Shown here: positions 15,856 to 23,827 of the stretch, piece by piece
How positions within the stretch are numbered: position 1 is the first letter of the stretch
Layout of the letters: the number at the start of each line of letters is the position of its first letter
Origin: an uncultured Eubacteriales bacterium
GTDB taxonomy: Bacteria; Bacillota; Clostridia; Oscillospirales; Oscillospiraceae
Reading direction: 5' to 3'
DNA length: 34,589 bases
Assembly: GCA_900546615.1 (NCBI GenBank)
Contig: URDJ01000030.1
Location: 1 to 34,589, forward strand
The notes under the pieces: model-generated
The model's input: the letters and a program-made list of their open reading frames with translations, nothing else
Database searches by the model: none
Told to the model about the DNA's origin: nothing
Translations under genes and position numbers: made by a program

Positions 15856-17628
15856 TTACCAACCCCCCAGCTCAGTGCCGTTGTAGGGCAGGATCACATA
15901 CGCCCTTACCCCGCCTGTCTCTCCGCTCTCCAGCCTCAGCCTCGCGCCCTCGCCGTAGGACATCACGAGCCGCTGGTGCACGTTCACGATGCCTATGCCG
16001 TTGCGCTCCCTCCTGAGCGGCTCGACACCGCCTCCGTCAAGGGCGCGGCGTATCGCCTCCAGCCGCTCCGCCGGGATGCCGCAGCCGTCATTTTCCACGC
16101 ACACCTTCAGCCAGCCGTCCTCACTCGAGCAGCTTATCCTTATATGCAGCCGTCCGTGACCGGATGGCAGACCATGGTTTATTGCATTTTCGACCAGAGG
16201 CTGTATGCTCAGCTTCGGTATCTCGCAGTCAAGATATCCCCCTGAGACACAGTCCTCCAACACCAGCTCCGCCTCCCCGGTCACGCCGCAGAAGTGTACG
16301 TAGCGATGGACGCAGTCCAGCTCCTCGCGCAGGGTCACCGTCCTGTCCTTCCAGGTCATGTGATAGCGGAGCAGGCTGCCCAGAGACACGATGGTATCCG
16401 CTATCCCCTGCTCCCCGCGTATTTCCGCCATCATGCGTATGCTCTCCAGAGCATTGTAGAGGAAGTGGCTGTTTATCTGGCTCTGCAGCGCGTTGAGCTC
16501 TGCCCTGGTCGCGGCGAGGCTGCGCTCTACGTTCTCGTCCATCAGTTCCTGCGTCCTGTCCAGCATGCGGTTGAAGGTGTGGGCCAGGGTGTCCAGCTCG
16601 TCCCCGCCTCCGCCGCGCTCGGGTATGCGGACGGTCAGGTCGCCGCCCTGTACCCTGAGCATGTTGTCCTCCAGAGAGGAGAGCCGCCTGAGCAGCCTGC
16701 GGCACACATACTGCACCAGCAGCCACAACAGTATCGCAGCCAGAGCGAACACGCACAGCGAGGAAAACATCGCCGCACGAGGCCCGCTCATAAGCGTTTC
16801 AAGCTCGGTCAGCACCACCGCCCAACTGTCCAGCAGGGGCAGATAGGCCGCCGCGCCGTAATACGATGAGCCGCCGTACTCGAATTCCAGAGTGCCCGAG
16901 GCGCTCTCCGAGATGGCAAGAAGTATCGCCTCCGTGCCCGGCAGCGCCTCCCGGTCTGAGGTGAAGCAGCCGCCCCCGTCCGCCGGGAGCAGAGCCACGC
17001 TGTTCGTCGTCTCCGGCATCGTCTGATACAGCCCGCTCAAAAACGGCTCAATATTTATCCTCAGGACAAGCATGCCTATTCTCGTCACGTCCAGATATAC
17101 GGCGTAGCAGCAGGATATCTCTCCCTCCTCGGCGTCAGTCATGTACACCCCGCTCTGCCCTCTGAGGTTGAGACTCTCGAGGGTCGTGTTTTTGAGCCTG
17201 TCGGCATTGTAGATGAGCGGCCAGATCTCGTAGACCCCGTCGTTTTCAAAGTAGAAACTGGCCTCGCTGATGAGCGGGTTTGACTGGAAAATGTAGCGCA
17301 TATCCTGCAGCTCGTTCTGGGCAAACTTCACCAGCGCCAGACCGTCCGCGTCCATGTCGCCAGTGCAGAACTCGAGAAAGCTTCTGCGGTTGAGGGCGAT
17401 CAGCGCGCTGTTCGACACCAGCTCGGCGTTGCCGGCAGTCTGGCTGCGCAGCTCGCTGAGCACCGCGGCCGCCTCGTTGTCGAACCGCGTATACACCCCG
17501 TCTGTTTTCCATTTGAGCCAGAGCGCCGCGCCGATGAGACAGGGAATGAGCAGGATGGGAAAGAGAGTGAGCATTATCTTGGACGAGACCCTCATCCTTC
17601 TCGCCATAATCAGTCTCTTGTTGTTCAT
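15856..17628 (-). CDS. YesM-type sensor histidine kinase
   Basis: A 590-residue membrane kinase, partner of the adjacent response regulator, that probably senses glucan oligosaccharide or the loaded binding protein. Transmembrane helices are at about 19-38 and 284-306, with an extracellular Cache-like sensor between. HAMP lies at about 307-365. The His-kinase domain (PF06580 type) has H388 in QINSHFLYNALESI, with Ser where most relatives have Pro (NPHF). HATPase motifs are LVENAINHG (478-486), VENDGCGIP (511-519) and GIGIVNVHQRL (544-553). The ATG at 17628 is chosen over an earlier in-frame start because AGAGGTGG sits five bases upstream and it begins the basic stretch before helix 1. Confidence 0.9.
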   Translation of the reverse strand: MNNKRLIMARRMRVSSKIMLTLFPILLIPCLIGAALWLKWKTDGVYTRFDNEAAAVLSELRSQTAGNAELVSNSALIALNRRSFLEFCTGDMDADGLALVKFAQNELQDMRYIFQSNPLISEASFYFENDGVYEIWPLIYNADRLKNTTLESLNLRGQSGVYMTDAEEGEISCCYAVYLDVTRIGMLVLRINIEPFLSGLYQTMPETTNSVALLPADGGGCFTSDREALPGTEAILLAISESASGTLEFEYGGSSYYGAAAYLPLLDSWAVVLTELETLMSGPRAAMFSSLCVFALAAILLWLLVQYVCRRLLRRLSSLEDNMLRVQGGDLTVRIPERGGGGDELDTLAHTFNRMLDRTQELMDENVERSLAATRAELNALQSQINSHFLYNALESIRMMAEIRGEQGIADTIVSLGSLLRYHMTWKDRTVTLREELDCVHRYVHFCGVTGEAELVLEDCVSGGYLDCEIPKLSIQPLVENAINHGLPSGHGRLHIRISCSSEDGWLKVCVENDGCGIPAERLEAIRRALDGGGVEPLRRERNGIGIVNVHQRLVMSYGEGARLRLESGETGGVRAYVILPYNGTELGGW

Positions 17629-17647
17629 AAGACCACCTCTGCCCGAT

Positions 17648-17675
17648 TTTATCACACGTTCCGGAACGAGCACAA
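17648..17675 (-). promoter_or_regulatory. Candidate kinase promoter with palindrome in the spacer
   Basis: On the minus strand TTGTGC (17675-17670) and GATAAA (17653-17648) are 16 bases apart. The spacer holds the perfect 12-bp palindrome CGTTCCGGAACG (17657-17668), a plausible operator. It would let the kinase and the genes below be transcribed separately from the ABC transporter genes. Confidence 0.4.
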
Positions 17676-17682
17676 CGCCGAA

Positions 17683-17711
17683 GGGGCGGCGGGCGTACAG
17701 CCCGCCGCCCC
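17683..17711 (-). terminator. Strong hairpin between solute-binding protein and kinase genes
   Basis: A perfect 12-bp stem, GGGGCGGCGGGC (17683-17694) against GCCCGCCGCCCC (17700-17711), with a five-base loop. No good T tract follows on the minus strand. It may be a partial terminator or an mRNA-stabilising hairpin that keeps the binding-protein message more abundant than the kinase message, a common arrangement in such operons. Confidence 0.55.
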
Positions 17712-17732
17712 CGGTTTTCAGGTGTCGGTCAC

Positions 17733-19370
17733 TCAGTCAAAGAGCGCCTTGCGCGCATCCAGCAGGTTCTGCTCGTACTCCACGACCAGGTCGTAGCCGT
17801 AGCTGTCCCTGTCGGCAAGGAAGGCTTCGAGGATGCTGTCGAACTCCTCCTCGGATTCGGCAGTGATGAGCTCGGGCACTACCTCCTGCCACCTCTGGTC
17901 TATCCTCGTCGCGGCTACCGCGGCGTCGCTGTCGCCAGTCGGCTCGAGGTTGTTGTAGATGCCGCCGTCCACATAGGCGTTCTCGTCCGCCCAGCCGCTC
18001 ATCTCAGTGATATAGTAGGGGCTCTCCGGCCTCCACTGGTCCACTATGACGCTGTTGCGGAGCATCCAGTAGGTGTCCACAAGGCCGTACTGGGTCGCAA
18101 AGGTCTCGGCGTCGTTGTTCATGAGGTCTATCATCTCGTCGGTGAGCTGAGGCACTCCGTCCACGACCTCGTAGGTCTCGCCCTCAACGCCGAGGAACAT
18201 GTCCATCTGGCCCTCCTCGCTGAGCATATAGGTCAGGAAGGCAATTGCACGCTCGGGGTTCTCGCAGTCCTTGCTGATGAAGGTGCACATCCAGCCGTCA
18301 AGGGAGCCGGGGAAGATGAGCGGCGCGTCGCCGTCGCTGTTCGCCGGGCCGTCTATGGCGATGTAGTAGCTGTCAGGATTCTCGCTGTTGGCGAGGATGC
18401 CGTTGGCCTCCTGCATGCCGCTCCACTCGCGGAGCATGCAGAAATAGCGGCCGTTGTTGCTCTTTTCAGTCACCTGATCGTCGGAGTCCACGAGGTAGTC
18501 GATGCCGATGAGGCCCTCCTCGTAGGCCTGGCGCAGAACCTTGAGCCACTCGATGTAGTCGGGGTCGGTCACACGGTCATAGATATTGCCGTCTTCGTCC
18601 TCATAGGGCACGGCGAGGAAGTTCTGGAGATAGTCGGTCAGGCCGTAGCCGCTGCCGCCCTGGGCGTAGAAGGGTGTGATTGTCTCGCCCTTGTAGGTGG
18701 AAAATTCGCTCTTGAGCAGGCGCAGGGCCTCGAGGAAACCGTCGGGCGTGGACATATCCGGGCTGCCCATATCCTCATACAGGTCCTTGCGGACGAGGAA
18801 TGTCTGGACGGCGGCGGTCATGCCGGTCTCGGCCATCTGCTCGGCGCCGTAGGCGTCGTTGGGCACGCAGTAGAGGTTGCCGTCGGACTTAGTGTGCCAG
18901 GCCACGACAGAGCTGTCGACGACGTTATAGAAATAGGGGTCGTACTGGTCGGCCAGCTCGTTGAGCGCCCAGGTATAGCCCTGCTCATAGAGAGTGCTGA
19001 AGCAGGTCTCCCAGGAGCCGAGGGTGATGAGGTCGGGCAGGGTGCCGCTTATCATCATGAGGTTCAGTTCCTCGGACACGTCGCCGGTCGGGGTGATGAT
19101 CTCGATGTCGACGCCGGTCTTCTCGGTGATGTTCTGCGTCGAGAGGCTGTCGCCCCAGGTGTAGGGATACCAGCTCGCGCCCACGAACCACTCAAGCTCT
19201 ATCGCTGAGGTGTCGGTCGTCCAGGCGGGCGTATTGGGGTCGAGCCCGCTGTCCGTAACGGCGGCGTCCGTCGCCTCGGGCGCGTCGCTGGTCACGGCCG
19301 GCTCGGTGCCGCAGGCTGCAAGGGACAGCAGCGAGCAGAGCACCAGCAGGATGGCAAGATACCTTTTCAT
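17733..19370 (-). CDS. ABC transporter solute-binding lipoprotein (family 1, LplA-like)
   Basis: A 545-residue extracellular binding protein. The lipoprotein signal is MKRYLAILLVLCSLLSLAAC with the lipobox cysteine at residue 20, followed by an acidic, Thr/Ser/Ala-rich linker. The mature part has the size and aromatic-rich character of the large cluster of carbohydrate binding proteins that pair with LplB/LplC-type permeases. It should deliver oligosaccharide, inferred to be beta-1,3-gluco-oligosaccharide, to the two permeases encoded just upstream in the operon. AAGGAATG precedes the ATG. No ATPase subunit is encoded here; such systems commonly share an MsmK-type ATPase encoded elsewhere. 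Confidence 0.9.
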   Translation of the reverse strand: MKRYLAILLVLCSLLSLAACGTEPAVTSDAPEATDAAVTDSGLDPNTPAWTTDTSAIELEWFVGASWYPYTWGDSLSTQNITEKTGVDIEIITPTGDVSEELNLMMISGTLPDLITLGSWETCFSTLYEQGYTWALNELADQYDPYFYNVVDSSVVAWHTKSDGNLYCVPNDAYGAEQMAETGMTAAVQTFLVRKDLYEDMGSPDMSTPDGFLEALRLLKSEFSTYKGETITPFYAQGGSGYGLTDYLQNFLAVPYEDEDGNIYDRVTDPDYIEWLKVLRQAYEEGLIGIDYLVDSDDQVTEKSNNGRYFCMLREWSGMQEANGILANSENPDSYYIAIDGPANSDGDAPLIFPGSLDGWMCTFISKDCENPERAIAFLTYMLSEEGQMDMFLGVEGETYEVVDGVPQLTDEMIDLMNNDAETFATQYGLVDTYWMLRNSVIVDQWRPESPYYITEMSGWADENAYVDGGIYNNLEPTGDSDAAVAATRIDQRWQEVVPELITAESEEEFDSILEAFLADRDSYGYDLVVEYEQNLLDARKALFD

Positions 19371-19431
19371 CTTTTACATTCCTTCCTTCTCTTTTATGTT
19401 CACGCGGCTCTTCACCGCGCCGGATACTGGC

Positions 19432-20307
19432 TCAGCCCTTGATGGCGCCGAGCATGACGCCCTTTACAAGGTGCTTCTGGATGAAGGGATACAGGCAGAT
19501 AATGGGCAGCGCACCCACGACCATCGCCGCGAACTTGACCGTCGCCGAGGTCGTCTCGCCGCCGAGGGCCAGCATCGCCTGCTGCTGCGCCGAGGTCATG
19601 CTCGTCTCCGCCAGCAGCTTGTAGAGTATGGTCTGCAGGGGTTCCAGCGCCTTGTCCCGGACGTAGACTATGCCCTGATAGTAGTCGTTCCAGTGGTAGA
19701 CTGCCGTGAACAGCCCGATAGTCGCTATGACCGGCCTTGAGTTTGGCAGGATGATACTCCAGTAGATGCGGAACTCCGAGGCCCCGTCCAATCTCGCGCT
19801 CTCGATGAGCGACTCCGGTATTGTCCGGAAAAAGCTCATGAAGATGACCATGTTGTAGAAGGTGAACATGCCCGGCAGGATGTAGACCCAGAAGCTGTCG
19901 TAGAGCCCGAGCTTTATCATCAGGATGAAGTTCGGTATGAGCCCGCCGTTGAAGAACATCGTTATCATGGCGATCTTCATGTAGACCTTTTTCCCTATAA
20001 GCCCCGGACGGCTCATCGCGTAGGCCACCATGGAGGTGAACAGCACGTGTGTTATCGTGGCCACCACCGTGCGCAGGATGGTTATCTTGAAACCCGAGAG
20101 TATGTACTCGTTCTCGAACACGACCTTGTATGCGTCGAGGCTGAAGGCCGAGGGCCACCAGGCCGAAGCGCCCCTGTTCGCGACCTCGGGCGCGGCGAAG
20201 GAGTTCACGCCTATATACCACATCGGATATATGCAGGCAAAGCAGACCGCGAGAAGTATGACGATGATGATATAGTCAAAGGCAGTTTTTTTAGTGTGCG
20301 TTCTCAT
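19432..20307 (-). CDS. ABC sugar transporter permease (LplC/YtcP-like)
   Basis: A 291-residue inner-membrane permease with six predicted helices, the first at about 11-31. The ATPase-contacting EAA loop reads ESARLDGASEFRIYWSIILP at about residues 170-190. PFIQKHLVKGVMLGAIKG at the C-terminus is the normal ending of this subfamily. GAGGAGGAAGCAGC before the ATG is a strong ribosome site. It begins 12 bases after the partner permease stop and is followed by the binding-protein gene after 61 bases, so the three form one uptake unit. Confidence 0.92.
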   Translation of the reverse strand: MRTHTKKTAFDYIIIVILLAVCFACIYPMWYIGVNSFAAPEVANRGASAWWPSAFSLDAYKVVFENEYILSGFKITILRTVVATITHVLFTSMVAYAMSRPGLIGKKVYMKIAMITMFFNGGLIPNFILMIKLGLYDSFWVYILPGMFTFYNMVIFMSFFRTIPESLIESARLDGASEFRIYWSIILPNSRPVIATIGLFTAVYHWNDYYQGIVYVRDKALEPLQTILYKLLAETSMTSAQQQAMLALGGETTSATVKFAAMVVGALPIICLYPFIQKHLVKGVMLGAIKG

Positions 20308-20319
20308 GCTGCTTCCTCC

Positions 20320-21273
20320 TCAAATGATGCTCTCGCCCGTGAGCTTCACGGAGGTGAAGTTGCACAGCCTCAGCAGGGCGTAGGAAATGATGCTCCTGAA
20401 AAACAGCACCGCGGTGGAGAAGGAGAAGCGCCCGGAGACGATGCCCATGTTGTAGATATAGAGATCCAGCGTCTCGGAGCGGGACATGTTGGCCGAGTTG
20501 CTCAGGAAAAACACCTGGTCAAAGTTGCTGCTCAGGCAGCCGCTCACAGCAAGAATGAAAAGCAGCGCGATGGTCGGCCGTATGCACTGGATGGTGATGT
20601 GCCACATCCTCTGGAACCTGCCCGCGCCGTCCAGCTCGGCGGCCTCGTAAAGCTCCGGGTCGATGCCGGTTATCGCAGCCAGGTATATTATGGCGTTCCA
20701 GCCCATCTCCTTGAGCGTGTCGGAGAGGAAGGCTATCATCCAGAAGTTGTCCGGGTCGCCGTTATACAGGACCGCCTTGTCCTGAAGCCCCAGAGAAATA
20801 GCCAGCTGGTTGAAAATGCCCGACTCGGACATCCAGGAAAGCAATATGCCGCCGAATATGGCCCAGGAGATGAAGTGGGGCAGATACGACACGGTCTGAA
20901 CTATCTTTTTGAACCTCTCGCAGCGCAGCTCATTGAGCAGCAGGGCAAGGATTATGGGGATACAGAAACCTATGGTTATTCTCAGCAGGCTCAGGCCCAG
21001 AGTGTTGTAGACCGCTCTCCAGAACCTGTCGTCCGTGAGAAAGGCTATGAAATGCTTGAGCCCGACGAAGTCGTTTTCAAACAGCGGTACGGATATGCGG
21101 TAGTCCGTGAAGGCGATATAGAGGAAAACGAGAGGTATGTAGCTGAATACCGCCATCCATATGATACCGGGCCACACCATCGCCTGAAGCTGCCTCTGCT
21201 TCCAGAACTCCTTTCCCGTGCGGGACAGGCGCTCAGACAGCCGCGGCTTTATCCTTGCTTCCTGAGACCTCAT
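20320..21273 (-). CDS. ABC sugar transporter permease (LplB/YteP-like)
   Basis: A 317-residue permease, the first gene of the glucan operon. A basic, cytoplasmic N-terminus of about 35 residues precedes the first membrane segment (WPGIIWMAVFSYIPLVFLYIA is split over about 39-59). The EAA loop reads YEAAELDGAGRFQRMWHITI at about 210-230. It forms a heterodimer channel with the next permease. A GGGGGTG ribosome site lies 11 bases before the ATG, slightly distant. The gene is divergent from the intact GH16 gene with a 156-bp shared control region. Confidence 0.92.
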   Translation of the reverse strand: MRSQEARIKPRLSERLSRTGKEFWKQRQLQAMVWPGIIWMAVFSYIPLVFLYIAFTDYRISVPLFENDFVGLKHFIAFLTDDRFWRAVYNTLGLSLLRITIGFCIPIILALLLNELRCERFKKIVQTVSYLPHFISWAIFGGILLSWMSESGIFNQLAISLGLQDKAVLYNGDPDNFWMIAFLSDTLKEMGWNAIIYLAAITGIDPELYEAAELDGAGRFQRMWHITIQCIRPTIALLFILAVSGCLSSNFDQVFFLSNSANMSRSETLDLYIYNMGIVSGRFSFSTAVLFFRSIISYALLRLCNFTSVKLTGESII

Positions 21274-21299
21274 TTTTCCGTCACACCCCCTGCGACTTT

Positions 21300-21328
21300 A
21301 GGATAACAAAGCGAACTGGCGGAAACAA
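21300..21328 (-). promoter_or_regulatory. Candidate promoter of the glucan operon
   Basis: On the minus strand TTGTTT (21328-21323) and TATCCT (21305-21300) are 17 bases apart. The boxes are weak, as expected for a promoter that needs an AraC-type activator. It lies 27 bases above the first permease gene. Confidence 0.35.
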
Positions 21329-21338
21329 CGCCTCCATT

Positions 21339-21354
21339 TTGGGTCATATCCCAA
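21339..21354. promoter_or_regulatory. Inverted repeat in the divergent glucan control region
   Basis: TTGGG (21339-21343) and CCCAA (21350-21354) flank six bases. The element lies between the weak leftward promoter and the strong rightward promoter, upstream of both -35 boxes. It could bind a regulator shared by the operon and the GH16 gene; which one is unknown. Confidence 0.35.
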
Positions 21355-21368
21355 TATTTTAGGTGTAG

Positions 21369-21397
21369 TTGACAGAGCACTTTGTGCCGATTACACT
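21369..21397 (+). promoter_or_regulatory. Sigma-A promoter of the intracellular GH16 gene
   Basis: A perfect TTGACA (21369-21374), a 17-base spacer and TACACT (21392-21397). Transcription would begin about 26 bases before the ATG. Its strength suggests the cytoplasmic GH16 is expressed even without the activator. Confidence 0.75.
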
Positions 21398-21429
21398 AAA
21401 GCCGGAATCAAGCGCTGGGGGGCCGGTAA

Positions 21430-22215
21430 ATGAGGATGTATAACAAGCTGATCTGGGAGGACGATTTTGACGGCTCCGAGCTGGATCTGTCCAAGTGGAG
21501 CTTCAGGACCGGGAACTGGCAGGTGGCGCCGGACGGCACCCCTGTCGTGCCCGGCTGGGGCAACCGCGAGCTGCAATACTACACCGGCAATGGAGAAAAC
21601 GTCAGCTTCGGCGGCAGCTGCCTGAGCCTCATAGCAAGGAGAGAAAACTCTCCTGAGCAGTTTGGCCAAACGTACGGATATACCTCCGCACGGATCGACA
21701 CGAGGGACAAGTTTTCGTTCACATACGGGCGTATAGAGTTTCGCGCGAGCTGCCCTCTCGGCACGGGCCTGTGGCCGGCGGTGTGGATGCTGCCCGAAGG
21801 CGAGGAGTACGGCCCCTGGGCGGCCTCGGGCGAGCTGGACCTGCTGGAAGCCAAGGGCCGTCTGTCGGACAGGGTATTTGGGACTATACACTACGGCGGA
21901 GCATATCCCCTGAACACCCATCAGGAATACACTGCCACTCTGCCCGCGGGAACAGGCATAGACAGCTTCCACACCTACGAGGTCATCTGGGAGCCGGGAA
22001 GGATAAGCTGGCTGGTAGACGGCAGAGTCTATGCCGCCGCGACTGAATGGCGCTCCCGCACTCCAGGCATAGAGTCTCCCGCGCCCTTCGACAAGCCCTT
22101 TTATCTGCTTGTAAATCTTGCTGTCGGAGGTTCCTTTGACGAGCAGGCGATGGGCCGAGTCACCACAGACCTGCCCGCCGAGTTCCGGCTGGACTATATC
22201 AGGATATTTCAGTGA
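21430..22215 (+). CDS. Cytoplasmic GH16 endo-beta-1,3-glucanase
   Basis: A complete 261-residue GH16 domain and nothing else. N-terminal strand motif LIWEDDFDG (7-15), GNRELQYYT (44-52), YTSARIDT (84-91), FTYGRIEFRA (97-106) and WPAVWMLP (115-122). The catalytic set is E135, D137 and E140 in GELDLLEAKG, nucleophile and acid/base respectively. VNLAVGGSF and the final LDYIRIFQ are family hallmarks of laminarinase-type (GH16_3-like) enzymes. There is no signal peptide and no binding module, so it should cut imported oligosaccharides inside the cell, unlike most relatives. A second in-frame ATG two codons later is possible; a G-rich site lies upstream of both. It ends at a strong terminator. Confidence 0.9.
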   Translation: MRMYNKLIWEDDFDGSELDLSKWSFRTGNWQVAPDGTPVVPGWGNRELQYYTGNGENVSFGGSCLSLIARRENSPEQFGQTYGYTSARIDTRDKFSFTYGRIEFRASCPLGTGLWPAVWMLPEGEEYGPWAASGELDLLEAKGRLSDRVFGTIHYGGAYPLNTHQEYTATLPAGTGIDSFHTYEVIWEPGRISWLVDGRVYAAATEWRSRTPGIESPAPFDKPFYLLVNLAVGGSFDEQAMGRVTTDLPAEFRLDYIRIFQ

Positions 22216-22251
22216 TCTCCTCACCGGACGGCTCAGCCGCTGCGGTCAGCA

Positions 22252-22303
22252 AACAAGGCACCCCCGCCGCCCACACGGGCAGCGGGGGTGCCTTGTTTTA
22301 TTC
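22252..22303. terminator. Bidirectional terminator at the border of the two catabolic loci
   Basis: A perfect 16-bp stem, AACAAGGCACCCCCGC (22252-22267) against GCGGGGGTGCCTTGTT (22282-22297), with an inner GCCC/GGGC pair and a TTTTATT tail. It separates the GH16 gene from the convergent LyxK-type kinase gene. Base composition changes visibly on its right side. Confidence 0.92.
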
Positions 22304-22327
22304 ATACCATACCGTCAAGCAGTCATA

Positions 22328-23827
22328 TCAGATCTCAGCCCAAAGTGGCCGCAAGCGGTCTGCCATGCGGCGGAAAAGTTGATACTTTCTTTCATAAGCG
22401 TCATGTGCCTCCAGGCAGGGTTTGAAGCTGCAGCTGACACGGGTCATGTTCCCGGCCGCAGCCGCCAGAGACGAGTAATGCCCCAACGCCGCAGCAACGG
22501 CTATGCAGCACCCCAAAACGCCTGTTTCATCTGAATCTGCGACATCTACAGGCATTCCCATAACGTCCGCAAACATCTGCGCCCAAACAGTCGATCTGGC
22601 AGCGCCACCAGTCAACCGTATCCTGCCGTCGCCAGCTCCACGCGCCGCAATTAAATCGTCAAAATGTACACGATGCGAATAAGTGACGCCCTCATACACC
22701 GCCCGGACTAAATGTTTCCTCGTATGAGATATATTAAGGCCCAGGAATGCAGAGCGTTCCGGTGCGCCCGAGTTACCTCCCATCAAAAACGGCAGAAAAA
22801 TCGGCACGTCGTCCTCTGGGCGGAATTCATCAGCCCATGAGTTCAGCGTCTCGTACACCGAATCCGTGCCGATGCAGATGTCTTGAAGCAAATGTCGAAT
22901 TATCCACTCCATGTTCCCCGCAGAAGTCGGGCTGGATGCCTCTATGAGATAGTAGTCAGGAAGGCAAAAAAGTGAATTTACAACGCCGTTCTGTCTCAGA
23001 ACAGGCGTCTTGCTCAGATACTCATTGATGCTCCAAGTGCCAGCTATCATGCACATGTCCGTTTCATCACATATACCAGAGGCCAGGCAGCAAGCGTCGA
23101 TGTCAAACATTCCACCTATAACAGGCGTGCCTTCGCAAAGACCAGTGCGCTCTGCCGCCGCCGCTGAAATGCCTCCGCACACATCCAACGACCCACAAAC
23201 TGGGGGCAAGGCTTGAGAAAACCTTTTTATGCCATATAAGTCTAGCAGCCGATCGCTATACTCTCTGCGCCGCAGATCCATCAGCCCACTGCCTGAGCAG
23301 TCGCTGAGCTCGAAATAGGCGTTTCCCGTAAGGCGAAATCGTACATAGTCTTTGCAACTAAAGATCCACCGCGTTCTCCCGACCGTTTCAGGTTCATGCT
23401 CGATCAGCCAGGCCAAAAGACTCGCCGGCTGGCACGGCAACGTCTTTTGCGCATTGATTTCATAGGCCTCGCTTGCTGTGCCGCATTTCTCCCACTCCGC
23501 AACGCGGCTCCAGGCCCTGTTGTCGGACGAGAGAATGCCGGCCCTTACCGGCCTGTCATCTTTGCCCCACAAATACAAGCCCTTGCCATGCCCGCACAAG
23601 CCCACGCCAGATATCTCTTTTGCAGGTATACCACTGTGAGCTAACAGGCGACGTATGATCCTGCAATTCGTTATCCACAGTGCTTCCATGTCCACCTCGA
23701 CGAATCCCGGCTGCGACGTCACTTGAGGCGTGGCTGCACTTTCCAGCGCGATTTGTCTGCCATTACTGTCAAATATGGCCGCCTTGGAGTTGGTTCCACC
23801 GTTGTCCAGGCCCAAGTAGTAACTCAT
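22328..23827 (-). CDS. lyxK: FGGY-family sugar kinase, L-xylulose kinase (LyxK) type
   Basis: A 499-residue kinase of the FGGY family. It aligns well by eye with E. coli LyxK over its whole length: YYLGLDNGGTNSK at the N-terminal phosphate-binding loop, GKGLYLWGKDDRP, AGILSSDNRA, GTPVIGGMFDI, AGTWSINEYL, EASSPTSAGNMEWI and LPFLMGGNSGAPERSAFLGL. The expected reaction is ATP-dependent phosphorylation of L-xylulose or a close 2-keto sugar. The ATG at 23827 overlaps the upstream UlaE stop (ATGA), preferred over a longer in-frame reading that would overrun that gene. It is the last gene of the leftward operon. Exact substrate is inferred; 3-keto-L-gulonate is another known substrate of such kinases. 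Confidence 0.83.
   Translation of the reverse strand: MSYYLGLDNGGTNSKAAIFDSNGRQIALESAATPQVTSQPGFVEVDMEALWITNCRIIRRLLAHSGIPAKEISGVGLCGHGKGLYLWGKDDRPVRAGILSSDNRAWSRVAEWEKCGTASEAYEINAQKTLPCQPASLLAWLIEHEPETVGRTRWIFSCKDYVRFRLTGNAYFELSDCSGSGLMDLRRREYSDRLLDLYGIKRFSQALPPVCGSLDVCGGISAAAAERTGLCEGTPVIGGMFDIDACCLASGICDETDMCMIAGTWSINEYLSKTPVLRQNGVVNSLFCLPDYYLIEASSPTSAGNMEWIIRHLLQDICIGTDSVYETLNSWADEFRPEDDVPIFLPFLMGGNSGAPERSAFLGLNISHTRKHLVRAVYEGVTYSHRVHFDDLIAARGAGDGRIRLTGGAARSTVWAQMFADVMGMPVDVADSDETGVLGCCIAVAAALGHYSSLAAAAGNMTRVSCSFKPCLEAHDAYERKYQLFRRMADRLRPLWAEI

Noticed and set aside
21388..21395. TGTAATCG, the half-site of the Tct operators, in the GH16 promoter on the minus strand
   Set aside because: Only the eight-base half matches well and the other arm is poor. 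An 8-mer is expected about once by chance in both strands of this window.
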